64,000 nucleotides of DNA from Candidatus Zhuqueibacterota bacterium (GCA_030950365.1 JAUZRQ010000013.1:31076-95075), one strand, 5' to 3'. Shown: positions 27,987 through 38,134, counted from the first letter of the stretch. Notes: a model not told the origin generated them from the sequence alone. Numbers and translations: made by a program.

Positions 27987-29381
27987 ATGCAGGAGCCCAG
28001 AGCCTTTCTCCAGCGCGCGGCGGCAAAAACGCGCGATGAAGAGCACCGGCTGAAAATCTTAAAGGCCATTGACACGTACACTCGCGTCGTCGAACAGCGC
28101 AAACACACCCAATTTCGCGACTGGCGGCAGGCCCGTCAACTGGCGGCGCGCATCAAGGATGATGTACTGGCGCGGCTGCCAGAATTGTTGCAACAGTTCG
28201 AAGAACGCATCACGGCGCGGGGGGCGCGGGTTTTCTGGGCCGAAACCGCCGCCGAGGCCCGCCAGTACATTCTCGACCTTGTGGCACGCCGGCAGGCCCG
28301 CGTGGTGGTGAAATCGAAATCCATGACCACCGAAGAGATTGGTTTGAATGAGGCCCTGCAGCACGCTGGCGTCGACGTGTGGGAAAGCGATCTGGGCGAG
28401 CTGATCGTGCAGGTGGCCGGCGAGAAACCGTACCACATCGTCACCCCGGCCATGCACAAGAATCGCGAGGACGTGGCGCGGCTGTTTCACGAAAAGTTAG
28501 GCGCGCCCCTGACGCAGGACGTGGAGCAGCTCACCATGATCGCCCGCGAGCATCTGCGACACGCCTATGTCTCGGCCGAGATCGGCATCACCGGCGCCAA
28601 TTTCATTCTCGCCGAAGAAGGCGCCATCGTGATGACCGAAAACGAGGGCAACGGCCGCCTGACCATGGCCTGTCCGCCGGTGCACGTGGTCCTGGTGGGC
28701 CTCGAAAAAGTGTTGCCATCCATGCGGGAGCTGGCGCTGTTCCTGCCGCTGTTGGCCACCAGTGGTACCGGCCAGCAAATCACTTGCTACAATTCCATCG
28801 TGCGCGGCCCGCGGCAACCCGGCGAACCCGACGGTCCCGAGGAAATGCACATCATTTTGCTGGACAATGGTCGCACCGAGCTGCTTGCGCAACCGGAGTT
28901 CCAGCACGTACTGCGTTGCATCCGCTGCGGCGCGTGCCTCAATGCCTGCCCGGTGTACCGCACCATCGGCGGGCATACTTACAACACGCCGTATCAGGGT
29001 CCTATCGGCTCGGTCATCACGCCGCATTTGCGCGGTTTTCGGCAGTGGTACCACCTGCCCTTTGCATCCAGCCTGTGCGGTGCCTGTTCGGATGTATGTC
29101 CGGTGAACATCGACTTGCACCATCTGCTGCTGTGGAACCGCCACCGAGCGGTGGAACGCGAGCACACGGCCGCGCCCGGCTGGCGGCTGGCCATGAAGCT
29201 CTGGGCCTGGGGCATGCGACGGCGAAAGCGGATCGCACTGCTACGCCCCTGGCTGCGGCTCGGCACGAAATTGCTGCTCCCGCTGCTGCCCGGCGCGCAG
29301 CGCCGACGCGTTCCATCCATGGCCGAACACTCGTTTGCCCGATTATGGAGAGACCATGAGCGCCAGAAATCGCATTTTTGA
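27987..29381 (+). CDS. lutB: LutB: lactate utilisation iron-sulfur protein
   Basis: 464 residues. The N-terminal LUD domain carries SKSMTTEEIGLNEAL and EEGAIVMTENEGNGR. Two ferredoxin-type motifs follow: Cys311-x2-Cys314-x2-Cys317-x3-Cys321-Pro, and Cys364-x2-Cys367-x3-Cys371-Pro. The C-terminal about 70 residues are basic, rich in Trp and Arg, as in the LutB family. It passes electrons from lactate oxidation. The end overlaps the lutC start by 26 nt, so translation is coupled. Confidence 0.95.
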   Translation: MQEPRAFLQRAAAKTRDEEHRLKILKAIDTYTRVVEQRKHTQFRDWRQARQLAARIKDDVLARLPELLQQFEERITARGARVFWAETAAEARQYILDLVARRQARVVVKSKSMTTEEIGLNEALQHAGVDVWESDLGELIVQVAGEKPYHIVTPAMHKNREDVARLFHEKLGAPLTQDVEQLTMIAREHLRHAYVSAEIGITGANFILAEEGAIVMTENEGNGRLTMACPPVHVVLVGLEKVLPSMRELALFLPLLATSGTGQQITCYNSIVRGPRQPGEPDGPEEMHIILLDNGRTELLAQPEFQHVLRCIRCGACLNACPVYRTIGGHTYNTPYQGPIGSVITPHLRGFRQWYHLPFASSLCGACSDVCPVNIDLHHLLLWNRHRAVEREHTAAPGWRLAMKLWAWGMRRRKRIALLRPWLRLGTKLLLPLLPGAQRRRVPSMAEHSFARLWRDHERQKSHF

Positions 29382-30015
29382 AAAATTGCGGCAGGCAATG
29401 CGTCCTGCATCGGCCGAAGCCCTGCCAGACGTCCGCGATGCCGATGTGTACCGGGATTATCCGTCCGATCCGGCATCACTGTTCGAGCTGTTTAAAACCC
29501 GGCTGGAAGAGCTGCGCGGCGAGGTGTACCGCGTTGGCGATGAGGTGGCCGCTTCGGACAAAGTTGTCGAGCTGGCAGACAGTGTGGGAGGATCGGTGAT
29601 GGTGCAACCTGGAGAACCCATGGCATCGTTGTTGCCCGGATTGGCCGAACGGCTGTGCGACAGACTCGTGGATGCCGCCGCCGTTGCCGATTCAGCCGAT
29701 TTCGCCCGCGTTGAAGTGGGCGTCACGGCCGCGGATTTTCTGATCGCACGCACGGGCAGCGTGCTGTTGCGCACCATTTCTTCCGGCGGCCGGCGGCTTT
29801 CGGTCTTGCCACCGTTCCACATCGTGGTGGCGCGTGCTTCGCAAATGGTGCCTTCGCTGGAAGAAGCACTCAATGGGCTGAAAGGACTATCGCCAGACTG
29901 GAGCTATGCCGCGCTGATCACCGGCCCTTCGCGGACGGCGGATATCGAGAAAATTCTGGTGCTCGGCGCGCATGGTCCAAAACGGCTGGCCGTCGTGGTG
30001 GTGGACGCGGCCTAA
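29356..30015 (+). CDS. lutC: LutC: lactate utilisation protein
   Basis: 219 residues, LUD domain only (VGVTAADFLIARTGSVLLRT, then PPFHIVVARASQMVPSLEEA). It completes the LutABC lactate oxidation complex. The ATG at 29356 lies inside lutB and has GGAGAG upstream; a TTG at 29335 is also in frame. The HAD gene starts 16 nt after its stop. Confidence 0.93.
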   Translation: MSARNRIFEKLRQAMRPASAEALPDVRDADVYRDYPSDPASLFELFKTRLEELRGEVYRVGDEVAASDKVVELADSVGGSVMVQPGEPMASLLPGLAERLCDRLVDAAAVADSADFARVEVGVTAADFLIARTGSVLLRTISSGGRRLSVLPPFHIVVARASQMVPSLEEALNGLKGLSPDWSYAALITGPSRTADIEKILVLGAHGPKRLAVVVVDAA

Positions 30016-30031
30016 ATTCAGGAGTTCCCTC

Positions 30032-30682
30032 ATGAAGCGCGCGGTGCTGTTTGATTTTGACGGCGTGATGGCGGACACATTCCGGTATAATTTCGAGGCG
30101 TGGCAGCACGTGCTGGCGCCACTGGGCATCCGCCTCCAGCCCCGCGAGGTTTACCTGCATGAAGGCCAGCCGGTCAGGGGCGTCCTTGGCGGACTGCTCC
30201 AATCGCACGGACGAACCCTGAGCGAGGCGGAGTTGCGGCACCTCATCGATGAAAAACAGCGCTTTTTCCGCGAGCATCAGCGGGCGCGGCCGCTCCCGGG
30301 CGTCGTGGTCTTTTTGCAGGAGGTGAAACGCCGCGGTTTCAAGACCGCATTGGTTACCGGCACCACGCGCCAAAATGTGGAAACCGTGCTGTCGCCGGAG
30401 GCCCTGGCGCTTTTCGATACGCTGGTTACCGAAGGCGCCACGAAGCATGGCAAACCGCATCCCGATCCCTATTTAGAAGCCGCCCGCCGCCTGCGGGTGG
30501 CGCCCGAAGAGTGCGTGGTCATCGAAAACGCGCCGCTGGGCATTCGGGCCGCCAAACGCGCCGGTATGACCTGCGTCGCCATCACGTCCAGTCTCCCTGC
30601 TGAAGACCTGCAGGAAGCCGATTTCATTTTTCGCGATATTCCGGACGTGCAAAAGCATTTCGATCGCATTTACAGGTTGTGA
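30032..30682 (+). CDS. HAD-superfamily phosphatase/phosphomutase (beta-PGM-like)
   Basis: 216 residues. Motif I FDFDGVMADT (nucleophile Asp8 and acid/base Asp10), motif II VTGTT, motif III Lys in GKPHPDPY, and motif IV ENAPLGIRAAKRAG. The helical cap of subfamily IA is present. Substrate is unknown; a sugar phosphate is plausible given the sugar genes. AGGAG lies upstream of the ATG at 30032. It is the last gene of the GH4-lutABC run. Confidence 0.9.
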   Translation: MKRAVLFDFDGVMADTFRYNFEAWQHVLAPLGIRLQPREVYLHEGQPVRGVLGGLLQSHGRTLSEAELRHLIDEKQRFFREHQRARPLPGVVVFLQEVKRRGFKTALVTGTTRQNVETVLSPEALALFDTLVTEGATKHGKPHPDPYLEAARRLRVAPEECVVIENAPLGIRAAKRAGMTCVAITSSLPAEDLQEADFIFRDIPDVQKHFDRIYRL

Positions 30683-30941
30683 TCGACCGCGAAAATTCGC
30701 TATATTGGGATGGCGCAATCCGCCGGTGTGCATCTGGCAATCGCTGGATATGCGAGCTAAATCCATCATGATTTTATGGAATTGAAGCCACGGTTCGACC
30801 CGGATGGGTTTTGAACTGGACCCGTTTTGATTAGCGATTGTGGGTAAAAGTATCTGCCTTGCCTTTTTGTGAAACGTTGCCCTTAAAACTCGTGCGTGAA
30901 CAGGAACGGAAAACGCTGACCTCAAACGTTGCAATCGGACC

Positions 30942-31898
30942 ATGTCAACATCTCACAAATACGTATTCGGGCCGGTGCCGTCGCGGCGGCTGGGCTATTC
31001 GCTGGGCGTGGATGTGGTCCCGGCCAAAACCTGCAATTTGAACTGCGTGTATTGCGAGCTGGGCCGCACCACGCGCCAGACTCTCGAACGGCGCTCCTAT
31101 GTGCCCATGGACGCGGTGTTGGCGGATATCCGCAACGCGGTGGCCGTCATTGAACAGATCGATTTCATCACGTTCACCGGCTCCGGTGAGCCCACTCTGA
31201 ATGCCGATCTCGGCCGCATGATCGAGGCCGTGCGCGCGTTCACGAAAATCCGCATTGCCGTGCTCACCAACGGCACCCTGCTGTACCTGCCCGACGTACG
31301 CCGCGATCTGGCCCGCGCCGATGTGGTGATTCCTTCGCTGGACGCCGTGTCCGAAGAGGCCTTCCGGCGCGTTAACCGGCCGCACGGTCGATTGAATCTC
31401 GCGGACATCATCGAAGGACTGAAACAATTTCGGCGGGAATACAACGGCCAGCTCTGGCTGGAAATTCTATTTGTGAAGGGCTTGAACGATCAGCCGGAGC
31501 ATGTCCGACAGTTAAAGCGAGTGATTCAAGATACCCGACCGGATCGGGTGCAACTGAACACAGTGGTGCGGCCGCCGGCCGAAAGCAACATCGAGCCGGT
31601 GGCGCAGGAGTGGCTGGAAGCGGTGCGCCGGCAAATCGGCGAAAAGGCGGAGGTCATCGCGTCGTTCCAGCCGCACGACCACCAGCGCATTTGCGACAAT
31701 AAAATGGATACCATTCTGGCGCTGGTGTCCCACCGGCCGGTGACGCTGCAAGACATTCACGATAGCCTGGGCTATTCAGAAGCCAATATCCGCGAGGTGC
31801 TGGACCACCTGCGGCAGCAGGGCCGGATACAGGAAAAACGGCATTTGAATCGCGTTTATTATTTCGTGCCGTTGCGGGAAGAAATGAACGGTGAGTAG
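30942..31898 (+). CDS. Radical SAM protein with a C-terminal winged-helix-like domain
   Basis: 318 residues. PSRRLGYSLGVDVVPAKTCN precedes the cluster motif Cys-x3-Cys-x2-Cys (CNLNCVYCELG, residues about 31-41), and TFTGSGEPTLN is the SAM-binding glycine segment. The family is COG0731-like. Residues about 255-310 (LVSHRPVTLQDIHDSLGYSE, then REVLDHLRQQGRIQ) resemble a winged helix-turn-helix, which is the usual C-terminus in this group. Substrate is unknown. A weak TCGGA precedes the ATG. Confidence 0.9.
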   Translation: MSTSHKYVFGPVPSRRLGYSLGVDVVPAKTCNLNCVYCELGRTTRQTLERRSYVPMDAVLADIRNAVAVIEQIDFITFTGSGEPTLNADLGRMIEAVRAFTKIRIAVLTNGTLLYLPDVRRDLARADVVIPSLDAVSEEAFRRVNRPHGRLNLADIIEGLKQFRREYNGQLWLEILFVKGLNDQPEHVRQLKRVIQDTRPDRVQLNTVVRPPAESNIEPVAQEWLEAVRRQIGEKAEVIASFQPHDHQRICDNKMDTILALVSHRPVTLQDIHDSLGYSEANIREVLDHLRQQGRIQEKRHLNRVYYFVPLREEMNGE

Positions 31899-32048
31899 CA
31901 TGAATCTTTTTTTGGTGAATCATCAGTGCCAATCTGTGTAATCTGTGGTTTTCCCCACTTGCTCCTCAACCTGAAAAAAATCCGGGACACAATATTCCTA
32001 ATTTCATCGTCTCCCCTCTGGTCGCCGTCGAAATCCAGAAAACAAAAG

Positions 32049-32087
32049 GCCCTAACAGAGTTTTACGCTCTGCCAGGGCTTGTTTTT
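32049..32087. terminator. Bidirectional terminator between radical SAM and CBS genes
   Basis: Arms GCCCTAACAGAG and CTCTGCCAGGGC pair around TTTTACG (two mismatched positions inside). TTGTTTTT follows on the plus strand and GCCTTTTGTT lies on the minus strand side. Confidence 0.8.
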
Positions 32088-32103
32088 CCGGTTTGCGCTT
32101 CAA

Positions 32104-32547
32104 TCAATCTCCCCCAATGCCGTCGGCACCGATATAGGCATTCAGGCTTTCCAACTCACGCGATAAGACTTCCACAATCCGGTGCATGAGATGCCGCACC
32201 GATAGCATTCCCACCAGCTTACCGTTTTCATCCACCACCGGCAAATGACGAAAATGCTTGTCTGTCATGAATTCAAATGCTTCACTGGCTTCCATTTCCA
32301 TCGCCGGGGCTACGTGCGGATTGCGCGTCATCACTTCGTCAATCCGGGTCTCATCCACCGAACGCCCGGGATGCACCACGCGTGTCAGCAGATCGCGCTC
32401 GGTAAAAATGCCAACCAGCTCATTCTCACCCTCAACCACGGCCACGGCGCCCACGCCCGCATCCACCATTCTGTTCACGGCGGTGCGGACCGTATCCTGC
32501 GGAGAAACCACAATCGGCGGAACGCGTGCAATTTTCAGCAGATCCAT
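32104..32547 (-). CDS. Stand-alone CBS-domain protein
   Basis: 147 residues, a tandem pair of CBS domains (residues about 8-62 and 75-130; GVGAVAVVEGENELVGIFTE, then RDLLT; RHLPVVDENGKLVGMLSVRH). Such proteins sense adenosyl ligands and modulate partners. No partner is fused. The ATG at 32547 has a strong GAGGAGGAAGCA site. It ends at the shared terminator. Confidence 0.92.
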   Translation of the reverse strand: MDLLKIARVPPIVVSPQDTVRTAVNRMVDAGVGAVAVVEGENELVGIFTERDLLTRVVHPGRSVDETRIDEVMTRNPHVAPAMEMEASEAFEFMTDKHFRHLPVVDENGKLVGMLSVRHLMHRIVEVLSRELESLNAYIGADGIGGD

Positions 32548-32616
32548 TGCTTCCTCCTCAGTTTGGTGAGCTTTGCCTGCACTTGTTTTACCGTCATGCA
32601 TCGGACGTAGTTCCGG

Positions 32617-33003
32617 TCAGGATTTCACGAGACGCCGCAAATAACCAAAGCCGGCGGCCGAACCAACGAAATAATACCCAAAATCCACCGGATCGAACGA
32701 GGTGCCGAGCAGGATACGCCCGAGAAAATGAGAGCGCAGCCCTTCCAGCCAGATCGGGTGCCAGAGCTGCAGCATTTCCAGCAGGCTGGTGGCGAAGAAC
32801 ACCGTCACGGCACAGCGCAACGGCGACCACTGCGGCAGGAAAAAGCGCAAAAACAGAATCCAGAACATTTCGTAGAAAATGGCTCCGCCATACCGCAGTC
32901 CCCATCCGGCCAATCCGAATTTGGCAGCCAATCCGACCGGGATCAACAACAGGATATGGCAGAACAACTGCCGACGCTCCGGCGTGTTCCAGTCGCTTGG
33001 CAT
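32617..33003 (-). CDS. DUF2809-like small membrane protein
   Basis: 128 residues with about four hydrophobic segments (LFCHILLLIPVGLAAKFGLA; YGGAIFYEMFWILFLRFFL; CAVTVFFATSLLEMLQLW; DFGYYFVGSAAGFGYL). The layout and the LLEMLQLWHPIWLEGLRSHF motif match the DUF2809/VanZ-like type. Its ATG shares one base with the TGA of the upstream SSF symporter (TGATG), so the two are coupled. Confidence 0.75.
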   Translation of the reverse strand: MPSDWNTPERRQLFCHILLLIPVGLAAKFGLAGWGLRYGGAIFYEMFWILFLRFFLPQWSPLRCAVTVFFATSLLEMLQLWHPIWLEGLRSHFLGRILLGTSFDPVDFGYYFVGSAAGFGYLRRLVKS

Positions 33004-34703
33004 CACAATCGCACCAGACCATACACCATGAAAATGATCACCGCCACCCAGCCCATGGCCACGGCAAATCCGAGCAGATCGGTGCGGTGGCGCCGCCATG
33101 AAATGCGTTTCCGGCCCGAGAGCAATTCCGGCAGGATCAAATCATCGCTAACCGGCGAGGCCAGCCAGCGTTCCAGCCACGAGCGCCGGCTCCGGCTCTC
33201 CGTGGCCTGCGATTCCCCCTCCAGCACGATCTCGATGCCGGCTTCGCGGAGTTTGTTTTCCTGCCCTACCGGCGTGCGTAACAGGGTGTAAAATTTGTGC
33301 AACCGCTCGCCAGCTTCGGGCGGCGTGATCAGGCTGAACACGACCATGGCGAGGAAACCGGCCGGAATGTACAGGGCAATCTGATAGGCCAGCGACCAGT
33401 GCAGCACATTGCCGGTGTAGATGGCGATTGCTGCCATGATCAGCGCACTGGCCATGGCACCGTAGCGGTTGGCGCGCGGCCACATCACCCCCATCCAGAA
33501 GGCCACGCCGAGGTAGGCCGTGACTTTCCACAACTGCATTAGGCCATCCACCACGCTGGGGAAATAAAACGCGAAACAGATGCCGCTGATCACCACGAAA
33601 ATGGCGGAGAGCCGCCCGATCTTGAGTTGCAGCCGGTCGCTGGCGCGCGGATTGATGAACGGCAGGTAGAGGTTGCGAGTGAACAGGGCCGAGGAATGCA
33701 CCATAAACGCATCGCAGGTGGACATGACCGCAGCAAGCATGGCGGCGATCATCAGGCCGACGAAACCCACCGGCAGCAGATTTTTGGCGATCATGCCGAA
33801 GGCCAGCTCACGATCGGAAAAACCGAGCCCGGGATACAGAAACGCCGCAAACACGCCGGTAAACGCCCAGCCCACGGTAGCAAACCGTTTGACGAAATTG
33901 CCATAGCACCAGCCAATGCGACTGGCGATTTCGGTTTTGCTGGAGCCGCCGATAGCCATGTGGTGCGGCTGCACCACCACACCAACCAGCCCGTTGATCA
34001 CAATCATGGCCACGAAAAACGGCGTGATTTCCTGCGGTGCCACGAGATGGAACATTTCCGGCGGCAATCCGGCTTTGATGGTTTGGAAACCGCCGGCTTC
34101 GATGAGCGCAAACGGAATGAGCATGAACGAGAGCACGAGAATCAGCACCGCCTGCACGGCATCCGTGAACACCGCGGCGATGAGTCCGCCAGCGAGCCCG
34201 TAAGCCATGAACAACAGCGTGGCGATGAAGATGGTCGCGCGCTCTGGCAGCATCCCGCCGGTGAGGCCTTCTATGGCCACGCCGGTGCCCTTCAGCATCA
34301 GGCCGATGTTCATGCTGAAATAAATCAGCCCCACCAGGGTATAGAAAATGGCCATGCCAGTGCCGTACCGCTCTTTGAAAAAATCGGCCATGGTGACATA
34401 GCGCAGCCGGCGGTAGATGGGCGAGATGATCCAGTAAAACGGCGTGGAAAACAGCCACAGCCACTGGTACCAGATGCCGGAAATGCCGGTGGTGTACGAA
34501 GCGCCGGCTACGGATACGGGTTGATCGGTGTGCGTGCCGGTACCGAAAGCCTGCGCCATCATCAGCCACTTGCCGAACCGGCGATTGGCCATGAAAAAGT
34601 CGCCCGAGGTTTTGATTTTTTTGCGGGTCCAGAAACCGAGGTAGGTAATACCAGCGAAATAGCCGAGCAGAACGATGAAATCTGGAATGGAAATGCCGAA
34701 CAT
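33003..34703 (-). CDS. Sodium:solute symporter (SSF family)
   Basis: 566 residues with about 13 transmembrane segments of the SSF fold. It starts with PDFIVLLGYFAGITYLGFWT and carries DFFMANRRFGKWLMMAQAFG in TM2 and GGLIAAVFTDAVQAVL in the middle, as expected. It carries a sodium-driven substrate, probably a sugar or carboxylate; the exact one is unknown. The C-terminal about 100 residues are a cytoplasmic extension with a last hydrophobic helix (LLGFAVAMGWVAVIIFMVYG). It is translationally coupled to the DUF2809-like gene. Confidence 0.9.
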   Translation of the reverse strand: MFGISIPDFIVLLGYFAGITYLGFWTRKKIKTSGDFFMANRRFGKWLMMAQAFGTGTHTDQPVSVAGASYTTGISGIWYQWLWLFSTPFYWIISPIYRRLRYVTMADFFKERYGTGMAIFYTLVGLIYFSMNIGLMLKGTGVAIEGLTGGMLPERATIFIATLLFMAYGLAGGLIAAVFTDAVQAVLILVLSFMLIPFALIEAGGFQTIKAGLPPEMFHLVAPQEITPFFVAMIVINGLVGVVVQPHHMAIGGSSKTEIASRIGWCYGNFVKRFATVGWAFTGVFAAFLYPGLGFSDRELAFGMIAKNLLPVGFVGLMIAAMLAAVMSTCDAFMVHSSALFTRNLYLPFINPRASDRLQLKIGRLSAIFVVISGICFAFYFPSVVDGLMQLWKVTAYLGVAFWMGVMWPRANRYGAMASALIMAAIAIYTGNVLHWSLAYQIALYIPAGFLAMVVFSLITPPEAGERLHKFYTLLRTPVGQENKLREAGIEIVLEGESQATESRSRRSWLERWLASPVSDDLILPELLSGRKRISWRRHRTDLLGFAVAMGWVAVIIFMVYGLVRL

Positions 34704-34822
34704 CAGCGCGCTCCCGGGTTCATTGGCGGTTTGGATTCTGTTTTGCTGAAATAAAAAAGGAAAAGCGGGAAATCAAGCACAAATGGACGAAAGGAAATGA
34801 ACTACACAGCGCCGTGAACTCT

Positions 34823-34941
34823 ACGACGTAGCACGGCTCTCCAGAGCCGTGATCCTCGCAACTCAGAGAGTCGCGCTACGACGCTACGACGTAGCACGGC
34901 TCTCCTGAGCAGTGAACCCGCGACTTAGACAGTCGCGCTAC
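34823..34941. repeat. Two tandem hairpin-rich dispersed repeats
   Basis: ACGACGTAGCACGGCTCTCC starts at 34823 and again at 34886 (period 63). Copy 1 holds the perfect hairpin CACGGCTCT-CC-AGAGCCGTG, and both end in GTCGCGCTAC. A related copy occurs at 48219-48324. This is the main content of the 364-base gap before galK. Confidence 0.75.
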
Positions 34942-35067
34942 TTTCCAAACCTGTGACAATTTTCCCATGCAGCTCCGTTGTCACTCTGCCGACGTTCGTT
35001 TCAAACTCCTTGCGAGGGCCGCATTTTTTATTAAATTCACGCTCATTGACGCCAAACGGAGGTTGCC

Positions 35068-36255
35068 ATGCCCGAACCGACAGCCTTGCAAACCCGCTCA
35101 GAATGGCTGGAGACCACCCGGGCCGTTTTTGAAAATCAGTTCGGCCGGCCAGCGGAAGCGGCCGTGGCCGCGCCCGGACGCGCCAATCTGATCGGTGAAC
35201 ACACCGATTACAACGACGGCCACGTGTTGCCCATCGCCATCGACCGGTTTACGGTGGCGGCGGTTGGGCACCGTAGCGATATCCGGGTGCGCGTGTACTC
35301 CAAGAATCTTGACGAATCGTTCGAGTGCGATCTGGACGCCATCCCGGATGATCGGCCGGGATGGGCATCCTACATCGTCGGCGTGCTGGCGGAAATGCGA
35401 GCCGCCGGACACCGCATCGGCGGCGCAGATATCGCTATTTTCGGCAACGTGCCCATGGGTTCCGGCCTCAGCTCCTCGGCAGCACTGGAAATCTCCGTGG
35501 CCACCGCAGTGGAACGGCTCGAAGGCCTGCATCTTGCCGATGCGGACATGGTCGCCATCTGCCGCCGCGCAGATCACCATTTCGTCGGTATCCAGTCCGG
35601 CCCCATGGATCAATTCGCCAGTCGCGCCTGCCGGGCGGGCCACGCCGGCCTGCTGGATTGCCGAAGCCTGGAAATGACGCATTATCCGTTGCCCGGGCAC
35701 TACCTGTTCCTGTCGGTATATTCGGGCATTCCACGGGCGCTGGCCCATAGCGAATACAACGAACGGCTGCAATCCTGCCAGAAAGCCGTGGCGCTTTTGC
35801 AGCGGCACGATCCGGACGTGCGCGCCCTGCGCGATGCCAGTCCGGAGCTACTGAAACAGGTGCGCGGCGACATGGATGAGCGCATTTACCGCCGCGCACG
35901 ACACGTGATCACCGAACAGCAGCGCGTGTTTGCGCTCATCGAGGCCATGCAGCGGGACGACGCCGCGCGCATCGGCGACATCCTGAAGGCCGGCCATGAC
36001 AGCCTGAGCCGGGACTACGAAGTAAGTCTGCCCATTCTCGATGAGATGATCGACTGGCTTTACCGGCAGCCGGCCATCATCGGCGCGCGGCTCACCGGCG
36101 CGGGCTTCGGCGGCAGCCTGATAGCCGTGGCCGAGCGCGACCGCATCGATGCGGAGCGGCTACAGCAGGAATTTTTGGCCACCTTCGACAACCGCACGCC
36201 AGAAACGCCGCAGCTTTGGCCGCTAACCACCGTAGATGGGGCGAAATACGCCTGA
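35068..36255 (+). CDS. galK: Galactokinase
   Basis: 395 residues of the GHMP kinase family. The galactokinase signature PGRANLIGEHTDYNDG (about residues 36-51), the ATP-binding GNVPMGSGLSSSAALE (about 129-144) and the C-terminal RLTGAGFGGSLIA are all present. It phosphorylates galactose to galactose-1-phosphate. GGAGGTTGCC precedes the ATG. A sodium symporter follows after 85 nt, and GH4 lies upstream. No galT or galE was seen in the window. Confidence 0.96.
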   Translation: MPEPTALQTRSEWLETTRAVFENQFGRPAEAAVAAPGRANLIGEHTDYNDGHVLPIAIDRFTVAAVGHRSDIRVRVYSKNLDESFECDLDAIPDDRPGWASYIVGVLAEMRAAGHRIGGADIAIFGNVPMGSGLSSSAALEISVATAVERLEGLHLADADMVAICRRADHHFVGIQSGPMDQFASRACRAGHAGLLDCRSLEMTHYPLPGHYLFLSVYSGIPRALAHSEYNERLQSCQKAVALLQRHDPDVRALRDASPELLKQVRGDMDERIYRRARHVITEQQRVFALIEAMQRDDAARIGDILKAGHDSLSRDYEVSLPILDEMIDWLYRQPAIIGARLTGAGFGGSLIAVAERDRIDAERLQQEFLATFDNRTPETPQLWPLTTVDGAKYA

Positions 36256-36340
36256 CGGAACCGCGCCACCAGCATCGCGATGACAGCGGCGCGGAATGGC
36301 GCACCGGCAAACCATCCAAACGCGAGGGAGAGAAACGAGC

Positions 36341-38134
36341 ATGACTCTGGAATGGATTGACTGGCTATCGATCGTGGCTTTTTTCGTAATTTCGCTGGTC
36401 ATAGGCGTGGCCGTCACCCGGCGCGCGGGCAGCAGCGCCAATGAATTTTTCGCCTCTGGGCGCAGCATGCCCTGGTGGCTTCTGGGCGTGTCCATGGTCG
36501 CCACCACGTTTTCGGCCGACACCCCGAATCTGGTCACCGACATGGTGCGGCAGCACGGCGTGGCCGGCAACTGGCTGTGGTGGGCGTTTCTGCTCACCGG
36601 CATGGTCACCGTGTTCATTTATGCCAAACTCTGGCGGCGATCGAACGTGCTCACGGATATCGAATTTTACGAACTCCGCTACAGCGGCAAAAGTGCCGCG
36701 TTTTTGCGCGGCTTTCGCGCGCTGTATCTGGGCATCTTTTTCAACGTCATCATCATGGCCTCGGTGCTGCTGGCCGGCATCAAAATCGCTGGCGTCATGC
36801 TCGGCATTTCACCGGTTACCACGGTGACGCTGGTGTCCGGCATTGTGGTGATCTACACCATGCTGGGTGGGCTGCGCGGCGTGCTGCTTACCGATTTCGT
36901 GCAGTTCATCATCGCCATGGCCGGTTCCATTGCCGCAGCGGTGGTGGTGCTGAACCTGCCGCAGGTGGGCGGTCTCGGTAACCTGCTGGCGCATCCGGCG
37001 GTGCAAAATCGCATCTCCTTGCTGCCAGATTTTTCCGACAGCACCCTGGTAATGACCGTTTTCGTCATCCCGCTGGCGGTGCAATGGTGGAGCGTCTGGT
37101 ATCCCGGCGCGGAGCCGGGCGGCGGCGGCTACATTGCCCAGCGCATGCTGGCCGCGAAAGACGAACGCAACGCGGTCGGCGCCACCCTGTTTTTCAACAT
37201 CGCCCATTATGCCCTGCGGCCCTGGCCCTGGATTATCGTCGCTTTGACCTCGCTGGTGGTGTTCCCCGATCTGGCCAGCTTGCAAAAGGCGTTTCCGCAA
37301 ATCGACAGCGATATCCTGCGCCACGATCTGGCTTATCCGGCCATGCTGACGTTTCTGCCACACGGACTGCTCGGTGTGGTGATCGCCTCGTTGATCGCCG
37401 CGCTCATGTCCACCATTTCGACACAGTTGAACTGGGGCGCTTCGTACATCGTCAACGATTTCTACCGCCGGTTTATTCGCCAGCATCCGGAAGAGCGCGA
37501 GCTGGTGCTGGTGGGACGGTTGTCCATTTTCGCGCTGATGATTCTGGGCGCGGTGTTTGCGCTATTTTTGCAGAACGCGCTGCAGGCGTTTCACATTTTA
37601 CTGCAGATCGGCGCCGGCACCGGCCTGCTGTTTCTGCTCCGCTGGTTCTGGTGGCGCATCAGCGCGGCAAGCGAAATTGCCGCCATGGTCATTTCGTTCA
37701 TGGTGGCTGTGTTTTTCGAGGTGTTGTACCCGAATCTCGGGCTGCCGGAGCTGATCGAATGGCAGCGGCTGGTCATCGGTGTGGCCATCACCACGGTCGG
37801 CTGGATTGCCGTGACGTTTGTGACCCGCCCGACGGATGAAACGACGCTGATTGAGTTTTACCGCAAAGTGCATCCCGGCGGGCCGGGCTGGCGGACGGTT
37901 GTGGAAGCCGGCCTGAGCAGCGGTAGCCTGGATAAGGCTGTTGTTAAAGAGCGCTGGTCGTTGCCGCTTGAGATGTTGTGCGTGTTTTTGGGCGTGGTGC
38001 TGGTGTATGGTTCGCTGTTCGCCACCGGATTCTGGCTGTACGGTAACGTGGCCCCGGCCATTGCCGCCACTCTGGCAGCGGGGGCTGCTGGTTTTGCGCT
38101 GGTTCGGTTATGGAAGCGGCTGCGGTTTGATTGA
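36341..38134 (+). CDS. Sodium:solute symporter (SSF family), probably galactose uptake
   Basis: 597 residues, SSF fold. The N-terminal ASGRSMPWWLLGVSMVATTF, then SADTPNLVTD, matches sodium/glucose or galactose cotransporter-like proteins, with VVIYTMLGGLRGVLLTDFVQ in the centre. It follows galK by 85 nt on the same strand, so galactose or another hexose is the likely cargo (inference). I chose the ATG at 36341, with GAGGGAGAG upstream at a somewhat wide spacing; an ATG at 36296 is also in frame. Confidence 0.9.
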   Translation: MTLEWIDWLSIVAFFVISLVIGVAVTRRAGSSANEFFASGRSMPWWLLGVSMVATTFSADTPNLVTDMVRQHGVAGNWLWWAFLLTGMVTVFIYAKLWRRSNVLTDIEFYELRYSGKSAAFLRGFRALYLGIFFNVIIMASVLLAGIKIAGVMLGISPVTTVTLVSGIVVIYTMLGGLRGVLLTDFVQFIIAMAGSIAAAVVVLNLPQVGGLGNLLAHPAVQNRISLLPDFSDSTLVMTVFVIPLAVQWWSVWYPGAEPGGGGYIAQRMLAAKDERNAVGATLFFNIAHYALRPWPWIIVALTSLVVFPDLASLQKAFPQIDSDILRHDLAYPAMLTFLPHGLLGVVIASLIAALMSTISTQLNWGASYIVNDFYRRFIRQHPEERELVLVGRLSIFALMILGAVFALFLQNALQAFHILLQIGAGTGLLFLLRWFWWRISAASEIAAMVISFMVAVFFEVLYPNLGLPELIEWQRLVIGVAITTVGWIAVTFVTRPTDETTLIEFYRKVHPGGPGWRTVVEAGLSSGSLDKAVVKERWSLPLEMLCVFLGVVLVYGSLFATGFWLYGNVAPAIAATLAAGAAGFALVRLWKRLRFD